Assembly (NCBI RefSeq): GCF_016861565.1
Contig: NZ_BOLK01000004.1
Span: 177,836 to 241,835, forward strand
Reading direction: 5' to 3'
Length of the DNA stretch: 64,000 nucleotides
DNA from: Secundilactobacillus yichangensis
GTDB lineage: Bacteria; Bacillota; Bacilli; Lactobacillales; Lactobacillaceae
Below, in pieces: positions 11,760 through 20,010 of this stretch. The notes beneath the pieces were generated by a model that saw only the letters and a program-made list of their open reading frames with translations, made no database searches and had not been told where the DNA came from. Numbering within the stretch: the stretch's first letter is position 1; each line of letters begins with the position of its first letter. Both the position numbers and the translations under genes were made by a program.

Positions 11760-12062
11760 ATGAGTGAAGAAGCAACTTATTTCTGGACAAAAGTAATGGA
11801 TGGCAAGACTCGTCTTGGGTTAACGAAAGCTGGTCAAGATGAATTAGGTACCATTAAGTTTGCTCACCTACCAAGTGTTGGCGACAAAGTGACGAAGGGC
11901 AAGACATTGATTAGCGTTGAAGCTGAAAAAGCCGTCTCGGACATTGACAGTCCTGTCAGCGGTGAAGTTGTTGCTGTGAACCCACAGTTAGCTAACGACT
12001 TTGACAGCTTAAATAGTGAAGAAGAAGCTGACGCTTGGCTCGTTGATATTAAGGAAGCCTAA
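11760..12062 (+). CDS. gcvH: Short GcvH-like lipoyl carrier protein
   Basis: This 100-aa protein resembles the glycine cleavage H protein (TKAGQDELGTIKFAHLPSVG, then LISVEAEKAVSDIDSPVSGE). The predicted lipoylated residue is Lys57. It is shorter than typical GcvH (about 125-130 aa), lacking part of the N-terminal cap. No gcvT or gcvP is nearby. In Gram-positive bacteria GcvH also serves as the lipoyl relay, or as a regulated lipoyl acceptor without glycine cleavage. Together with lipA/lplA at 4.6-6.5 kb it supports a lipoyl relay role. A GAGGTGAAAG site precedes the ATG, and the metNIQ T-box follows. Confidence 0.83.
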   Translation: MSEEATYFWTKVMDGKTRLGLTKAGQDELGTIKFAHLPSVGDKVTKGKTLISVEAEKAVSDIDSPVSGEVVAVNPQLANDFDSLNSEEEADAWLVDIKEA

Positions 12063-12104
12063 TTGCAGTTTGATTAGATTCTGAAATTTCAATGACATTT
12101 TTCC

Positions 12105-12133
12105 TTGACAGCTCTCATTGAGATGACTATACT
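12105..12133 (+). promoter_or_regulatory. Promoter of the metNIQ T-box transcript
   Basis: TTGACA at 12105-12110 and TATACT at 12128-12133 are separated by 17 bases, a near-consensus sigma-A promoter. Confidence 0.88.
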
Positions 12134-12139
12134 TTTGTC

Positions 12140-12426
12140 ATTGACTTAATTGAATAAGAGATCGGCAGAATGAGTAAGCGTTGAGTGGACGCTAAGAGAG
12201 TCCCAAGTGGTGAAAAGGGATCGGCACGAAACACTGAAGATGGTTTTGCACAAAGAGGTTACGGTGAACTTGAGTAAGCCGTGACTGGTTAACGGCCACT
12301 ATCCCGTTGAGTCTTCGGACTCGTTGAGGTTATTGCTGTGAGGCAGTAACGAATATAAGGTGGTACGCGATAAGCTTCGCCCTTACTTAAATCATTTGAT
12401 TTAAGTTGGGACGAGGCTTTTTTATT
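12140..12426 (+). promoter_or_regulatory. T-box leader, methionine specifier, of metNIQ
   Basis: The leader has the T-box stem I features AGTA (near 12175), AGAGAG and GGTGAAAAGG, then TGAAG-ATG-G, which puts the specifier ATG at 12240-12242. The antiterminator 12357-12384 has arms AAGG/CCTT and GCG/CGC. The bulge reads TGGTAC, six bases rather than the usual seven (TGGNACC). TGGT suits a tRNA with A73, as expected for methionine tRNA. The competing terminator (12374-12426) has long arms ending in a T run. Uncharged methionine tRNA is expected to allow readthrough into metNIQ. Confidence 0.9.
12374..12426 (+). terminator. Regulated terminator of the met T-box
   Basis: The arms GCTTCGCCC...ACTTAAATC and GATTTAAGT...GGGACGAGGC flank a four-base loop and are followed by seven T. 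The 5' arm shares bases with the antiterminator, giving two exclusive folds. Confidence 0.88.
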
Positions 12427-12447
12427 TGGATAAAGGAGGTAACCGCA

Positions 12448-13482
12448 GTGATTGAATTTAAAGACGTGACAAAAACATTCACCACTAAAGATGGCGATTT
12501 GACCGCTGTTTCCGATGTTAATTTAAACATTGATGACGGTGAAATATATGGCATTGTTGGTTATTCCGGTGCTGGGAAAAGTACCTTGACACGGATGTTA
12601 AATGGTCTTGAAACCCCAACCAGCGGTGAGATTGATATTAACGGTGATAAAATCACGGCACTTTCAGGAACGGAGTTAAGAAGAAAACGGCAAAAGATCG
12701 GCATGATCTTTCAGCATTTCAACTTACTTTGGTCACGGACAGTGATTCAAAACATCATGTTCCCATTGGAAGTGGCAGGAGTATCACGCAAGAAACGGCA
12801 GGAAAAAGCGCAGCATTTAGTTGACCTAGTTGGGTTGACCGGTCGTGAGCATTCTTACCCGTCCGAATTATCAGGTGGTCAAAAGCAACGGGTTGGGGTT
12901 GCCAGAGCTTTGGCTAACGATCCAGAAATCCTGATTTCCGATGAAGCTACCAGTGCTTTGGACCCCCAAACGACGGATGAGGTTTTGGATCTGCTGCTGG
13001 AGATCAACAAGAAAATGAATTTGAGCATTGTACTCATTACGCATGAAATGCACGCCATTCGTAAAATTTGCGATCACGTGGCAGTTATGGATGATGGTAA
13101 GGTCGTTGAACAAGGCACGGTCTTCAACGTCTTCCGGAACCCGAAACAAGAGATTACTAAGCGCTTTGTCAGTGAAGAAGTCGATCCAGCGTTGACCGAT
13201 ACGAACAGTATCGTGGAAGACTTGATCAAGAGTTATCCGGAAGGGACCATTGTTCAGCTGGTCTTTCATGGCGACCAAGCCAAATTACCGATTGTTTCTG
13301 AAATGATTCACCGGTTTCCAAAACTGCAAGTCAGCATCATTGAGGGCAGTATCCACCAAACGCAGGAAGGGTCCATTGGTTCACTTTACTTGCAGATCAC
13401 TGGTGAGAAAGAAAGTATGGATGGCGCCTTGGAGCTGCTGAAGAAAATGCGCGTGGAAACGGAGGTGATTCACCGTGACTAA
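12448..13482 (+). CDS. metN: Methionine ABC transporter ATP-binding protein
   Basis: This is the ATPase of the D/L-methionine importer, 344 aa. It has Walker A GYSGAGKST, signature LSGGQKQR, Walker B ILISDEATSALD, and a C-terminal ACT-like NIL domain (about residues 265-344) that senses methionine in this family. I chose GTG 12448, seven bases after AAAGGAGGT; a longer frame would begin inside the terminator. Its end overlaps metI by eight bases. Confidence 0.95.
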   Translation: MIEFKDVTKTFTTKDGDLTAVSDVNLNIDDGEIYGIVGYSGAGKSTLTRMLNGLETPTSGEIDINGDKITALSGTELRRKRQKIGMIFQHFNLLWSRTVIQNIMFPLEVAGVSRKKRQEKAQHLVDLVGLTGREHSYPSELSGGQKQRVGVARALANDPEILISDEATSALDPQTTDEVLDLLLEINKKMNLSIVLITHEMHAIRKICDHVAVMDDGKVVEQGTVFNVFRNPKQEITKRFVSEEVDPALTDTNSIVEDLIKSYPEGTIVQLVFHGDQAKLPIVSEMIHRFPKLQVSIIEGSIHQTQEGSIGSLYLQITGEKESMDGALELLKKMRVETEVIHRD

Positions 13483-14158
13483 CGGATCGTACTTTGCGTT
13501 TAAAACGGTTGATTGGGCCAACATGGGCGCTGCAACTTGGGAGACCATTTGGATGACAGTGGTTTCGATGATTGCCGTTGCAATCTTAGGAGTTTTATTA
13601 GGTTTGCTATTATTTGAGACAACGGCTAGTCAAAGTATTTGGGTCAAAGTGCTTAACGCTGTCGTTTCCTTCCTGGTTAACGTCTTTCGGTCAATTCCGT
13701 TCATCATTTTGATTATGTTGCTTTTGCCAATCACCAAGAACTTGGTGGGAACCATCATTGGTCCGGTTGCCGCGCTGCCATCGCTGATTGTTTCAGCAGC
13801 GCCGTTTTACGCCCGGATGGTTGAATTAGCATTCCACGAAATCGATCGTGGCGTTATTGAAGCCGCTGAAGCGATGGGAGCTAGCAGCTGGCAGATTGTC
13901 TACAAAGTATTACTGCCAGAGAGTATGCCGGCATTGGTATCAGGTGCAACGGTGACGACCATCTCATTGATTGGCTATACCGCAATGGCTGGTGCTATCG
14001 GTGCCGGTGGCTTAGGGAACTTGGCCTACATTGATGGTTTCCAGGCAAACAATAACACCATCGTGCTGGTTGCAACGGTTATCATTGTGGTTATCGTTTT
14101 TGCATTTCAATTTATTGGGGATTTCCTGGTTCGCCGGATTGATAAGCGGACCTTATAA
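13475..14158 (+). CDS. metI: Methionine ABC transporter permease
   Basis: This is the membrane channel of the methionine importer, 227 aa with five predicted helices. The EAA loop (GVIEAAEAMGASSWQIV) that docks on MetN is near residues 127-143. The start is GTG at 13475, overlapping the end of metN, with GGAGGTG upstream. metQ follows after 35 bases. Confidence 0.95.
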   Translation: MTNGSYFAFKTVDWANMGAATWETIWMTVVSMIAVAILGVLLGLLLFETTASQSIWVKVLNAVVSFLVNVFRSIPFIILIMLLLPITKNLVGTIIGPVAALPSLIVSAAPFYARMVELAFHEIDRGVIEAAEAMGASSWQIVYKVLLPESMPALVSGATVTTISLIGYTAMAGAIGAGGLGNLAYIDGFQANNNTIVLVATVIIVVIVFAFQFIGDFLVRRIDKRTL

Positions 14159-14193
14159 AAACTTATTATTCTACATTTTGGGAGGAATTGTTC

Positions 14194-15027
14194 ATGAAGA
14201 CTTCGAAACGGATTCTAGGTATTTTAGGAATTGCTGCAACGACCATACTATTAGCCGCTTGCGGTAACAGTTCAAGTAAGCCAAAAACCACTACGATTAC
14301 GGTGGGTGCTTCGGCCGTGCCTCACGCACAAATCTTGAAGCACGTTCAGCCTCAACTGAAAAAGGAAGGCGTTAACTTAAAGATCAAGGTTTTCCAAGAT
14401 TACGTTATGCCTAATAAAGCCTTAGCAAGTAAGGAATTGGATGCTAATTACTTCCAGCACACACCATTCTTAAACCAATGGAACAAAGCTAACCATGGTA
14501 CGTTGGTCAGTGCCGGTGGTGTTCACTTGGAACCAATTTCAGCTTACTCAAAGAAAGTTAAGAACTTAAAAGATGTCAAGGATGGGTCAACCATTTTAGC
14601 AAGTTCTAACACCCCTGACTACGGCCGTATCTTGACGATTTTGCAGGATGCTGGGTTGATCAAGGTTAAGAAGGGTATTGATATTACCACCGCAAACTTC
14701 TCAGACATTACGTCAAACCCTCGTCATTTGAAGTTCAAGCACAGTTATGAACCAAAATTGATGCCAAGTATCTACAAGAACGGTGAAGGCGACGTGGACT
14801 TCATTAACGCTAACTACGCTGTTCAAGCAGGCTTGAATCCATTGAAGCAAGCTATCGCAACTGAAAAGTCATCGTCTCCATACGTCAACATTGTTGCCGT
14901 GCGGAAGGGTGACCAAAAGAAGCCAGCTATCAAGAAATTGATGAAGGCATTGCAATCAAAGAGTACACAAAAGTGGATCTATAACCACTATAAAGGTGCC
15001 GTATTGCCAGCTAAGAGTTATAAGTAA
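14194..15027 (+). CDS. metQ: Methionine-binding lipoprotein
   Basis: This is the substrate-binding lipoprotein of the NlpA/MetQ family, 277 aa. The signal peptide ends in the lipobox LAAC (about residue 24), so it should be anchored outside the membrane by a diacylglyceryl cysteine. Conserved family segments include GASAVPHAQIL and LDANYFQHTPFL. I chose ATG 14194, eight bases after GGAGG, over an in-frame TTG two codons upstream. It is the last gene of metNIQ and is followed by an unusually long hairpin. Confidence 0.95.
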   Translation: MKTSKRILGILGIAATTILLAACGNSSSKPKTTTITVGASAVPHAQILKHVQPQLKKEGVNLKIKVFQDYVMPNKALASKELDANYFQHTPFLNQWNKANHGTLVSAGGVHLEPISAYSKKVKNLKDVKDGSTILASSNTPDYGRILTILQDAGLIKVKKGIDITTANFSDITSNPRHLKFKHSYEPKLMPSIYKNGEGDVDFINANYAVQAGLNPLKQAIATEKSSSPYVNIVAVRKGDQKKPAIKKLMKALQSKSTQKWIYNHYKGAVLPAKSYK

Positions 15028-15035
15028 GAGAGCTT

Positions 15036-15139
15036 AAAAAGGGACGTTTAGCCCCCAGAGTATAACAGAAATAACCCTATCACCCCGAACTTGGGTGGTA
15101 GGGTTATTTCTGTTATACGGCCGGGGGCTGTCTCTTTTT
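15036..15139. repeat. Long palindrome, terminator-like
   Basis: This is a 104-base inverted repeat. The inner arms of 26 bases (from GTATAACAGAAATAACCC, and ending GGTTATTTCTGTTATAC) pair with one G-U wobble. Outer pairs AGCCCCC/GGGGGCT and AAAAAGGGAC/GTCTCTTTTT extend the stem. It can end transcription from either side. It is far longer than a normal terminator, and a small mobile palindrome is possible. Confidence 0.8.
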
Positions 15140-15200
15140 ACGCGTTTAGGCTAGGTAAACGGAATAGCTTCACATTTTCTAACCCCCAAAAAATTTCCAA

Positions 15201-15249
15201 TTGACAAACCATCGTCTCACCTTTATAGTTAGCTACATGAGTAACTAAC
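15201..15249 (+). promoter_or_regulatory. Promoter with overlapping dyad operator
   Basis: TTGACA (15201-15206) and TATAGT (15224-15229) are 17 bases apart. GTTAGCTAC at 15228-15236 and GTAACTAAC at 15241-15249 form a dyad with a four-base centre (eight of nine positions match) covering the start point. Such a position suits a repressor; the YtrA-type GntR protein encoded at 17912 is the obvious candidate. Confidence 0.65.
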
Positions 15250-15292
15250 CAAATAACGAATGGTTATCATTATGGATCAATGGAGGGGAATC

Positions 15293-16048
15293 ATGACACT
15301 AAACCCAGTTGTCTCGGTACGAGACTTACACAAAACCTATGGCAGGACAGGTGAGAAGCAGTATGAGGCATTGAAGGGCATCAGCTTTGATGTAACCGCG
15401 GATGAATTTGTCGGCATCATGGGTGCCTCAGGGTCAGGCAAAACGACATTACTTAATATTCTAGCAACGTTAGATGAGCCGACGTCGGGTGAAGTCGAAA
15501 TTAACCAGCAGGTTTTAGCCAATTTAAAGGGTAACCAAATTGCTGATTTTCGGGCCAAGCAGGTAGGCTTTATTTTTCAGGATTTTAACCTGCTAGAGAA
15601 TCTAACGAACTATGAAAACATTGCGTTGCCACTCTCATTACAAAATATCAGTCGAAAAAAAGCGCAGCCTGAAGTTCAACGGGTTGCGAAGCAATTAAAT
15701 ATAGAAACGATTTTAGAAAAATATCCAACTGAAATCTCTGGCGGACAAAAGCAGCGAGTTGCCGCAGCACGGGCACTGGTCTCTCATCCAGCCATTCTTT
15801 TCGGCGATGAACCTACTGGCGCTCTTGATTCAAACAGCGCTCGGGATCTATTAGAGATGCTGTCAGCCGTGAATCACGATCAACAAGTGCCAATTTTACT
15901 GGTGACGCACGATCCGTTTTCTGCCAGCTATTGCCAACGCATCTTGTTTATTAAAGATGGCAAAATTAGTCAGGAAATTAGAAGAGGGAGCCAATCCCAA
16001 CAGCAATTCTACCAAGCTATTCTTGATACGCTTGGCACATTTGATTAG
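15293..16048 (+). CDS. ABC transporter ATPase, antimicrobial peptide/bacitracin type
   Basis: This protein has 251 aa, with Walker A GASGSGKTT, signature ISGGQKQR, Walker B ILFGDEPTGALD and the family's H-loop VTHDP. The closest broad group is the MacB/LolD/BceA ATPases that pair with FtsX-like permeases. It lies 14 bases before such a permease, which fits a BceAB-like exporter or target-protection pump for cell-wall-active peptides. The ATG at 15293 follows GGAGGGG. No BceRS two-component pair is adjacent. Confidence 0.88.
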   Translation: MTLNPVVSVRDLHKTYGRTGEKQYEALKGISFDVTADEFVGIMGASGSGKTTLLNILATLDEPTSGEVEINQQVLANLKGNQIADFRAKQVGFIFQDFNLLENLTNYENIALPLSLQNISRKKAQPEVQRVAKQLNIETILEKYPTEISGGQKQRVAAARALVSHPAILFGDEPTGALDSNSARDLLEMLSAVNHDQQVPILLVTHDPFSASYCQRILFIKDGKISQEIRRGSQSQQQFYQAILDTLGTFD

Positions 16049-16062
16049 GGGAGGACAGCCAT

Positions 16063-17874
16063 ATGTTAAACAGACTTGAATTTGCCGGTATTAAAAGCCG
16101 GCTAAAAGATTACATTGTGCTGTTTTTTGGTTTGATCATGTCCAGCGCGATATTTTATATGTTTGAATCATTGGCGACTAATAAAGCCTTTATTAAAGCC
16201 AACGCACGACAGATTACTGGTGCCGGCTTCATCTTCTTATTTGGTGCCATTCTCTTGACCATCATTACGCTTGTTTATGTTTTTTACGCCAATTCATTTT
16301 TAATGAGTATGCGTCGTCATGACTACGGCTTATTCATGATGCTTGGTGCGAAGCAATCTAAAATTGGCCAGCTGATATTAGTAGAAACGATGGTGATTGG
16401 TACCATTGCTAGTGTGATTGGTACGTTGGTAGGCTGGGGGCTCACTGCTACTGTTGGTCCGTTTTTAATGAGCCGAATGATTGGTACCAAATTACAGCAT
16501 TTCAACGCTTTTTATTTACCAGCGGTTTTGATTACCATTGCACTGTATCTCGTTTTGTTTCTAATTGCTGGGGTGATCAACCGGTTTGCGTTAACGAAGA
16601 CGTCAGTAATGCAGTTGTTGAAAGGTGACAGTCAGCCAAACAGGACCGTGTTGAAACCCATCAGTCAGCTAGCTCAGGTTGGCATCGGCATTGCATTGCT
16701 TACGCTTGGTTACTATGCCATGAGTCACATTCAAAAATTTGCGCTAAGCGCTATACCAATTGGGTTAGTGACCATTGTACTGGGGACTTATTTCTTATTC
16801 AACGCCATTTTTGTTTGGCTGATACTACTACTCAAGCGCTCAGGTTGGAGTAACCGCGGGTTAAACGCCTTTACGTTATCACAGCTTAGCTTTCGGATTC
16901 ATAACTATACCAAAATTTTATCGGTAGTTTCAATCCTGATTGCTCTTTCATTGGGAGCAATTACTGTTGGCATTGGTATGCAGCGGCAAGTAACAGCTTT
17001 ATCAACTGCCAGCAGCCCTTATACCATGGCAATCAAGAATCCATCGCGAAAAACTAGTCAACTGATCGATCAGTTAGCATTAGATACCAAGGTCACTTAT
17101 CAGCAAAAGGAGACCAATAAGGTGATCTATTACCGTGCTGACCAACTCAAAAAACAGCCGGTGCAGTTTACTGGTTTTAAACCGCTATTGGATTCAAATA
17201 GAAGAAATCGTTTAGCATCACCGAAATACCGGAGCCTTACCAGTACCCAATTAAAGCAGCATCCAGAAAAATTGATGGTGCTGCAGCCGAATGCGCCTCA
17301 AAAGACTTTCCGGCTTGTTTCGCGAACTGTCTTTAACAAGGTTCCGGGTCAATCCCAGCGGTTAACGCTATTCAGGGTTAAAAATTTGCAGGCAGAAAAA
17401 ACTAGGTTAAAACGAATCGTTGCTAGTATGGGAAGCCCTGCAGTTGAAACGATTCCGGGGACCTATGGTACTTTTGTTCTCGGCACGGTGTTATTCGGTG
17501 GTCTTGAATTTATGGGTTTCTTTTTAGGAATCGCTTTTCTAGCCATGCTTGCTAGTTGCCTGATGTTTAAGATCCTCAGCGGGGCTGCCAGCGATAAACG
17601 GCGTTATGAGATGTTAAATAAGGTTGGTGCCCGGCAGTCACAGCTTCGAGGTTCGATTGCTCGTGAGATTTTGGTTTTGTTTGCATTGCCCGCAATCGTT
17701 GGAATTGTCCACGTCCTTTTTGGGCTTCAGATGTTTAAGGTATTAATGCTGAATCCGTATTATCAGATTTGGTTACCATTTACAATTTTCTTTGTCTTGT
17801 ATATGATTTATTACATTATAACCGTTCGGCTATACGACCACATTGTGTTGCCAAAGCTCACAATCGATAAATAA
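16063..17874 (+). CDS. FtsX-type ABC permease, BceB-like
   Basis: This membrane protein has 603 aa and about ten predicted helices. One is near residues 18-37, three lie between 50 and 180, another group at 205-310, and three at 475-600. A large extracellular stretch (about 310-470) separates the last two groups. This is the BceB/VraG layout, in which the big loop senses or removes peptide antibiotics. It is shorter than many BceB proteins (about 650 aa). It forms an operon with the upstream ATPase. The substrate is unknown. Confidence 0.86.
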   Translation: MLNRLEFAGIKSRLKDYIVLFFGLIMSSAIFYMFESLATNKAFIKANARQITGAGFIFLFGAILLTIITLVYVFYANSFLMSMRRHDYGLFMMLGAKQSKIGQLILVETMVIGTIASVIGTLVGWGLTATVGPFLMSRMIGTKLQHFNAFYLPAVLITIALYLVLFLIAGVINRFALTKTSVMQLLKGDSQPNRTVLKPISQLAQVGIGIALLTLGYYAMSHIQKFALSAIPIGLVTIVLGTYFLFNAIFVWLILLLKRSGWSNRGLNAFTLSQLSFRIHNYTKILSVVSILIALSLGAITVGIGMQRQVTALSTASSPYTMAIKNPSRKTSQLIDQLALDTKVTYQQKETNKVIYYRADQLKKQPVQFTGFKPLLDSNRRNRLASPKYRSLTSTQLKQHPEKLMVLQPNAPQKTFRLVSRTVFNKVPGQSQRLTLFRVKNLQAEKTRLKRIVASMGSPAVETIPGTYGTFVLGTVLFGGLEFMGFFLGIAFLAMLASCLMFKILSGAASDKRRYEMLNKVGARQSQLRGSIAREILVLFALPAIVGIVHVLFGLQMFKVLMLNPYYQIWLPFTIFFVLYMIYYIITVRLYDHIVLPKLTIDK

Positions 17875-17911
17875 GTGGTTAACGGTGAAAGGAAGGATTG
17901 GATGGTGGATC

Positions 17912-18283
17912 ATGCAGTTTGACTTTAATAGTACTGAACCGCTGTACCTACAGGTTGCGGAGCAGATTGAAGAAGCCATTTTTACGAACAGCTTTGAAGA
18001 GGGGACGCAAGTGCCTTCTACAACGGAAATTTCTAAACAATTTCACATTAATCCGGCCACGGTTCTTAAAGGGATGAACATTCTGGTCACTCATCATTTT
18101 TTGGAAAAGAGGCGTGGCTTGGGGATGTTTGTAGCAGCGGGTGCCCACGCAAAAATCCGGGAAAAAAGGCAGGCGGAATTCTACGACGACTACGTGATTA
18201 ACCTGGTCAAAGAAGCAAAAAAATTAACGTTACCCGAAACAACCATTCTTGAAATGATAAAAAGGGGGTTCAAAAATGGCTAA
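17912..18283 (+). CDS. GntR-family regulator, YtrA subfamily
   Basis: This 123-aa protein has an N-terminal winged helix (residues about 5-75, starting FNSTEPLYLQVAEQIEEAI, with ATVLKGMNILV as part of the DNA-reading unit) and only a short C-terminal dimer helix. That is the YtrA subfamily. YtrA-type repressors control adjacent ABC transporters and often respond to cell-wall antibiotics. ATG 17912 has a weak GGTGG site; a longer frame would run back into the permease. It overlaps the next ATPase gene by eight bases. Confidence 0.9.
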   Translation: MQFDFNSTEPLYLQVAEQIEEAIFTNSFEEGTQVPSTTEISKQFHINPATVLKGMNILVTHHFLEKRRGLGMFVAAGAHAKIREKRQAEFYDDYVINLVKEAKKLTLPETTILEMIKRGFKNG

Positions 18284-19160
18284 ATCTAAGCCAATTATAA
18301 TTAAGCACGTCAGTAAATCGTTTGCCAAGCAGCAAGTTCTGAACAATATTGATCTGACTATCGAACCGGAAACAATCTACGGTCTATTAGGCCGAAACGG
18401 TGCTGGTAAAAGCACGTTATTCAACATCATTACTAATCGAATTCCGTCAAGTAGTGGAGAAGTCACGATTGGCGGTCAAACGGTAACCAACAATGATGAG
18501 CTGCTTAACCGAATCTACCTCATGAGTGAAGCAAACCTGTATCCCTCAAGGATGCGGGTGAAGGAGATCTTTAAATTAACGGCTCAGCTCTATCAGGGAA
18601 TGGATATGGCACTGACTCAAACATTGACAAAACAGTTTGGGCTAAATGTTAATACCCGTTTCAGTAAACTGTCTACTGGATCACGTTCAATCATGAAACT
18701 GATTATTGCCTTGGCGGTTGATGTTGACTACGTTTTCTTAGATGAACCAACGCTTGGGCTGGACGCCAATCATCGCCGCTTATTCTACGATGATTTGCTG
18801 GATAGCTATGCTAAACGGCCGCGCAGTTTTATTATCTCCACGCATTTGATAGAAGAAGCCAGTAGCTTAATCGAACGCGTCTGGGTCTTGCAGGGCCATC
18901 AGATCATTATTAATGGGTCTACTGAAGCGGTATTGAATAAGGGCTTTGCTGTGACTGGGCCAACCGTGGATGTTGAAGCTTATACGAAAGGTTTGAATAT
19001 TATCGGCCATGAGGCGTTGGGCAATCTGATGGTCCACTACATTTACGGTGAGCTGAATAACGATCGGCCGATACCGGACACTGTTTCAATCAGTCATATC
19101 GATTTACAGCGGCTATTCATTTATTTAACTAATCAGGAGGTGGCAACCGTTGAGAATTAA
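18276..19160 (+). CDS. ABC transporter ATPase, YtrB-like
   Basis: This protein has 294 aa, with Walker A GRNGAGKST and Walker B YVFLDEPTLGLD. The signature reads LSTGS rather than LSGGQ, a variant seen in YtrB-type ATPases. The C-terminal 80 residues are not part of the nucleotide-binding domain. It starts inside the end of the GntR gene and overlaps the following permease gene by 11 bases, so regulator, ATPase and permease are one tight unit. Confidence 0.88.
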   Translation: MAKSKPIIIKHVSKSFAKQQVLNNIDLTIEPETIYGLLGRNGAGKSTLFNIITNRIPSSSGEVTIGGQTVTNNDELLNRIYLMSEANLYPSRMRVKEIFKLTAQLYQGMDMALTQTLTKQFGLNVNTRFSKLSTGSRSIMKLIIALAVDVDYVFLDEPTLGLDANHRRLFYDDLLDSYAKRPRSFIISTHLIEEASSLIERVWVLQGHQIIINGSTEAVLNKGFAVTGPTVDVEAYTKGLNIIGHEALGNLMVHYIYGELNNDRPIPDTVSISHIDLQRLFIYLTNQEVATVEN

Positions 19161-19929
19161 AGCGGCCTTTTCGTATCAGCTTAAAAATTATTTTAAATCA
19201 TTCGGCTGGGTTTATTTGTGGTCAGTCGCGGTAGTTGTCATACTGCCCTTCTTGATTTCGCTGCTTCTAGGGAGAATCAACATTTATGACATAAGCAACT
19301 ACTTGCCTCAGTTATTGCCAGCCATGATTCTAAGCTTTTATCTCTTCGTGTTTGGCGGGATCAGTTATGATGGGTTCAAATTATTTATTCAAAATGGGAT
19401 TGGCCGAAAAACTTATTTCTTCAGCAAACTATACGCCTTGACCATTATTCTGGTAGTGGGTGAGGTTATTAACGTGCTGTATGGCATTTTCTACCATCGA
19501 TTCATTAACGCCAAAAAGAACCCGGTGATGACCTTTAGCGTGTTATATGGGCACTATTTCAATTCAGCGGCTGCCAATGCGGTCTCAGTGTTTATCATTA
19601 CGATACTTTTTATTGCTTGCATCATGGTTACCGGGATGGTCATCGGATCGTGTTTAGGCTTGTTCAGCCGGCGGATGCAACGGGCAATCATTGTTGGCGC
19701 CCCAATTGTTCTATTTGTGCTTTTGGCAGTGCTGGTGATGTTAAATGATCAAACTAGCTTAAAAATGACCTGGATAGGTGATTTCTTACTCTTTATTGTT
19801 GGTATGGGGAACCAATCGAATACCGGTCATTTTGTGGCTTTTGCACCAATGCTTTCGGGCGCAATTTACTTCATCGTGATGTTACTGATTAGTTACCGTC
19901 TTACTTTACATTTTCGGGTTCCCAGATAG
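19150..19929 (+). CDS. ABC transporter membrane protein
   Basis: This protein has 259 aa and about six membrane helices, with no soluble domain. It is the partner of the YtrB-like ATPase by overlap and orientation. The start is TTG at 19150 after CAGGAGGTGG. I recognise only the general ABC-2-like architecture, so the substrate is unknown. Together with the BceAB-like pair it may belong to a cell-envelope stress response. Confidence 0.8.
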   Translation: MRIKAAFSYQLKNYFKSFGWVYLWSVAVVVILPFLISLLLGRINIYDISNYLPQLLPAMILSFYLFVFGGISYDGFKLFIQNGIGRKTYFFSKLYALTIILVVGEVINVLYGIFYHRFINAKKNPVMTFSVLYGHYFNSAAANAVSVFIITILFIACIMVTGMVIGSCLGLFSRRMQRAIIVGAPIVLFVLLAVLVMLNDQTSLKMTWIGDFLLFIVGMGNQSNTGHFVAFAPMLSGAIYFIVMLLISYRLTLHFRVPR

Positions 19930-20010
19930 TAACGGGGTTCGACTGCTTATTTTCTCGCTAGTCATAAACGTGCTAAAATAAGAACATGATCAAAGATCGG
20001 AGCGAGAAAA

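Noticed and set aside
12871..13278. 135-aa minus-strand frame
   Set aside because: It is the shadow of metN, whose motifs are complete.
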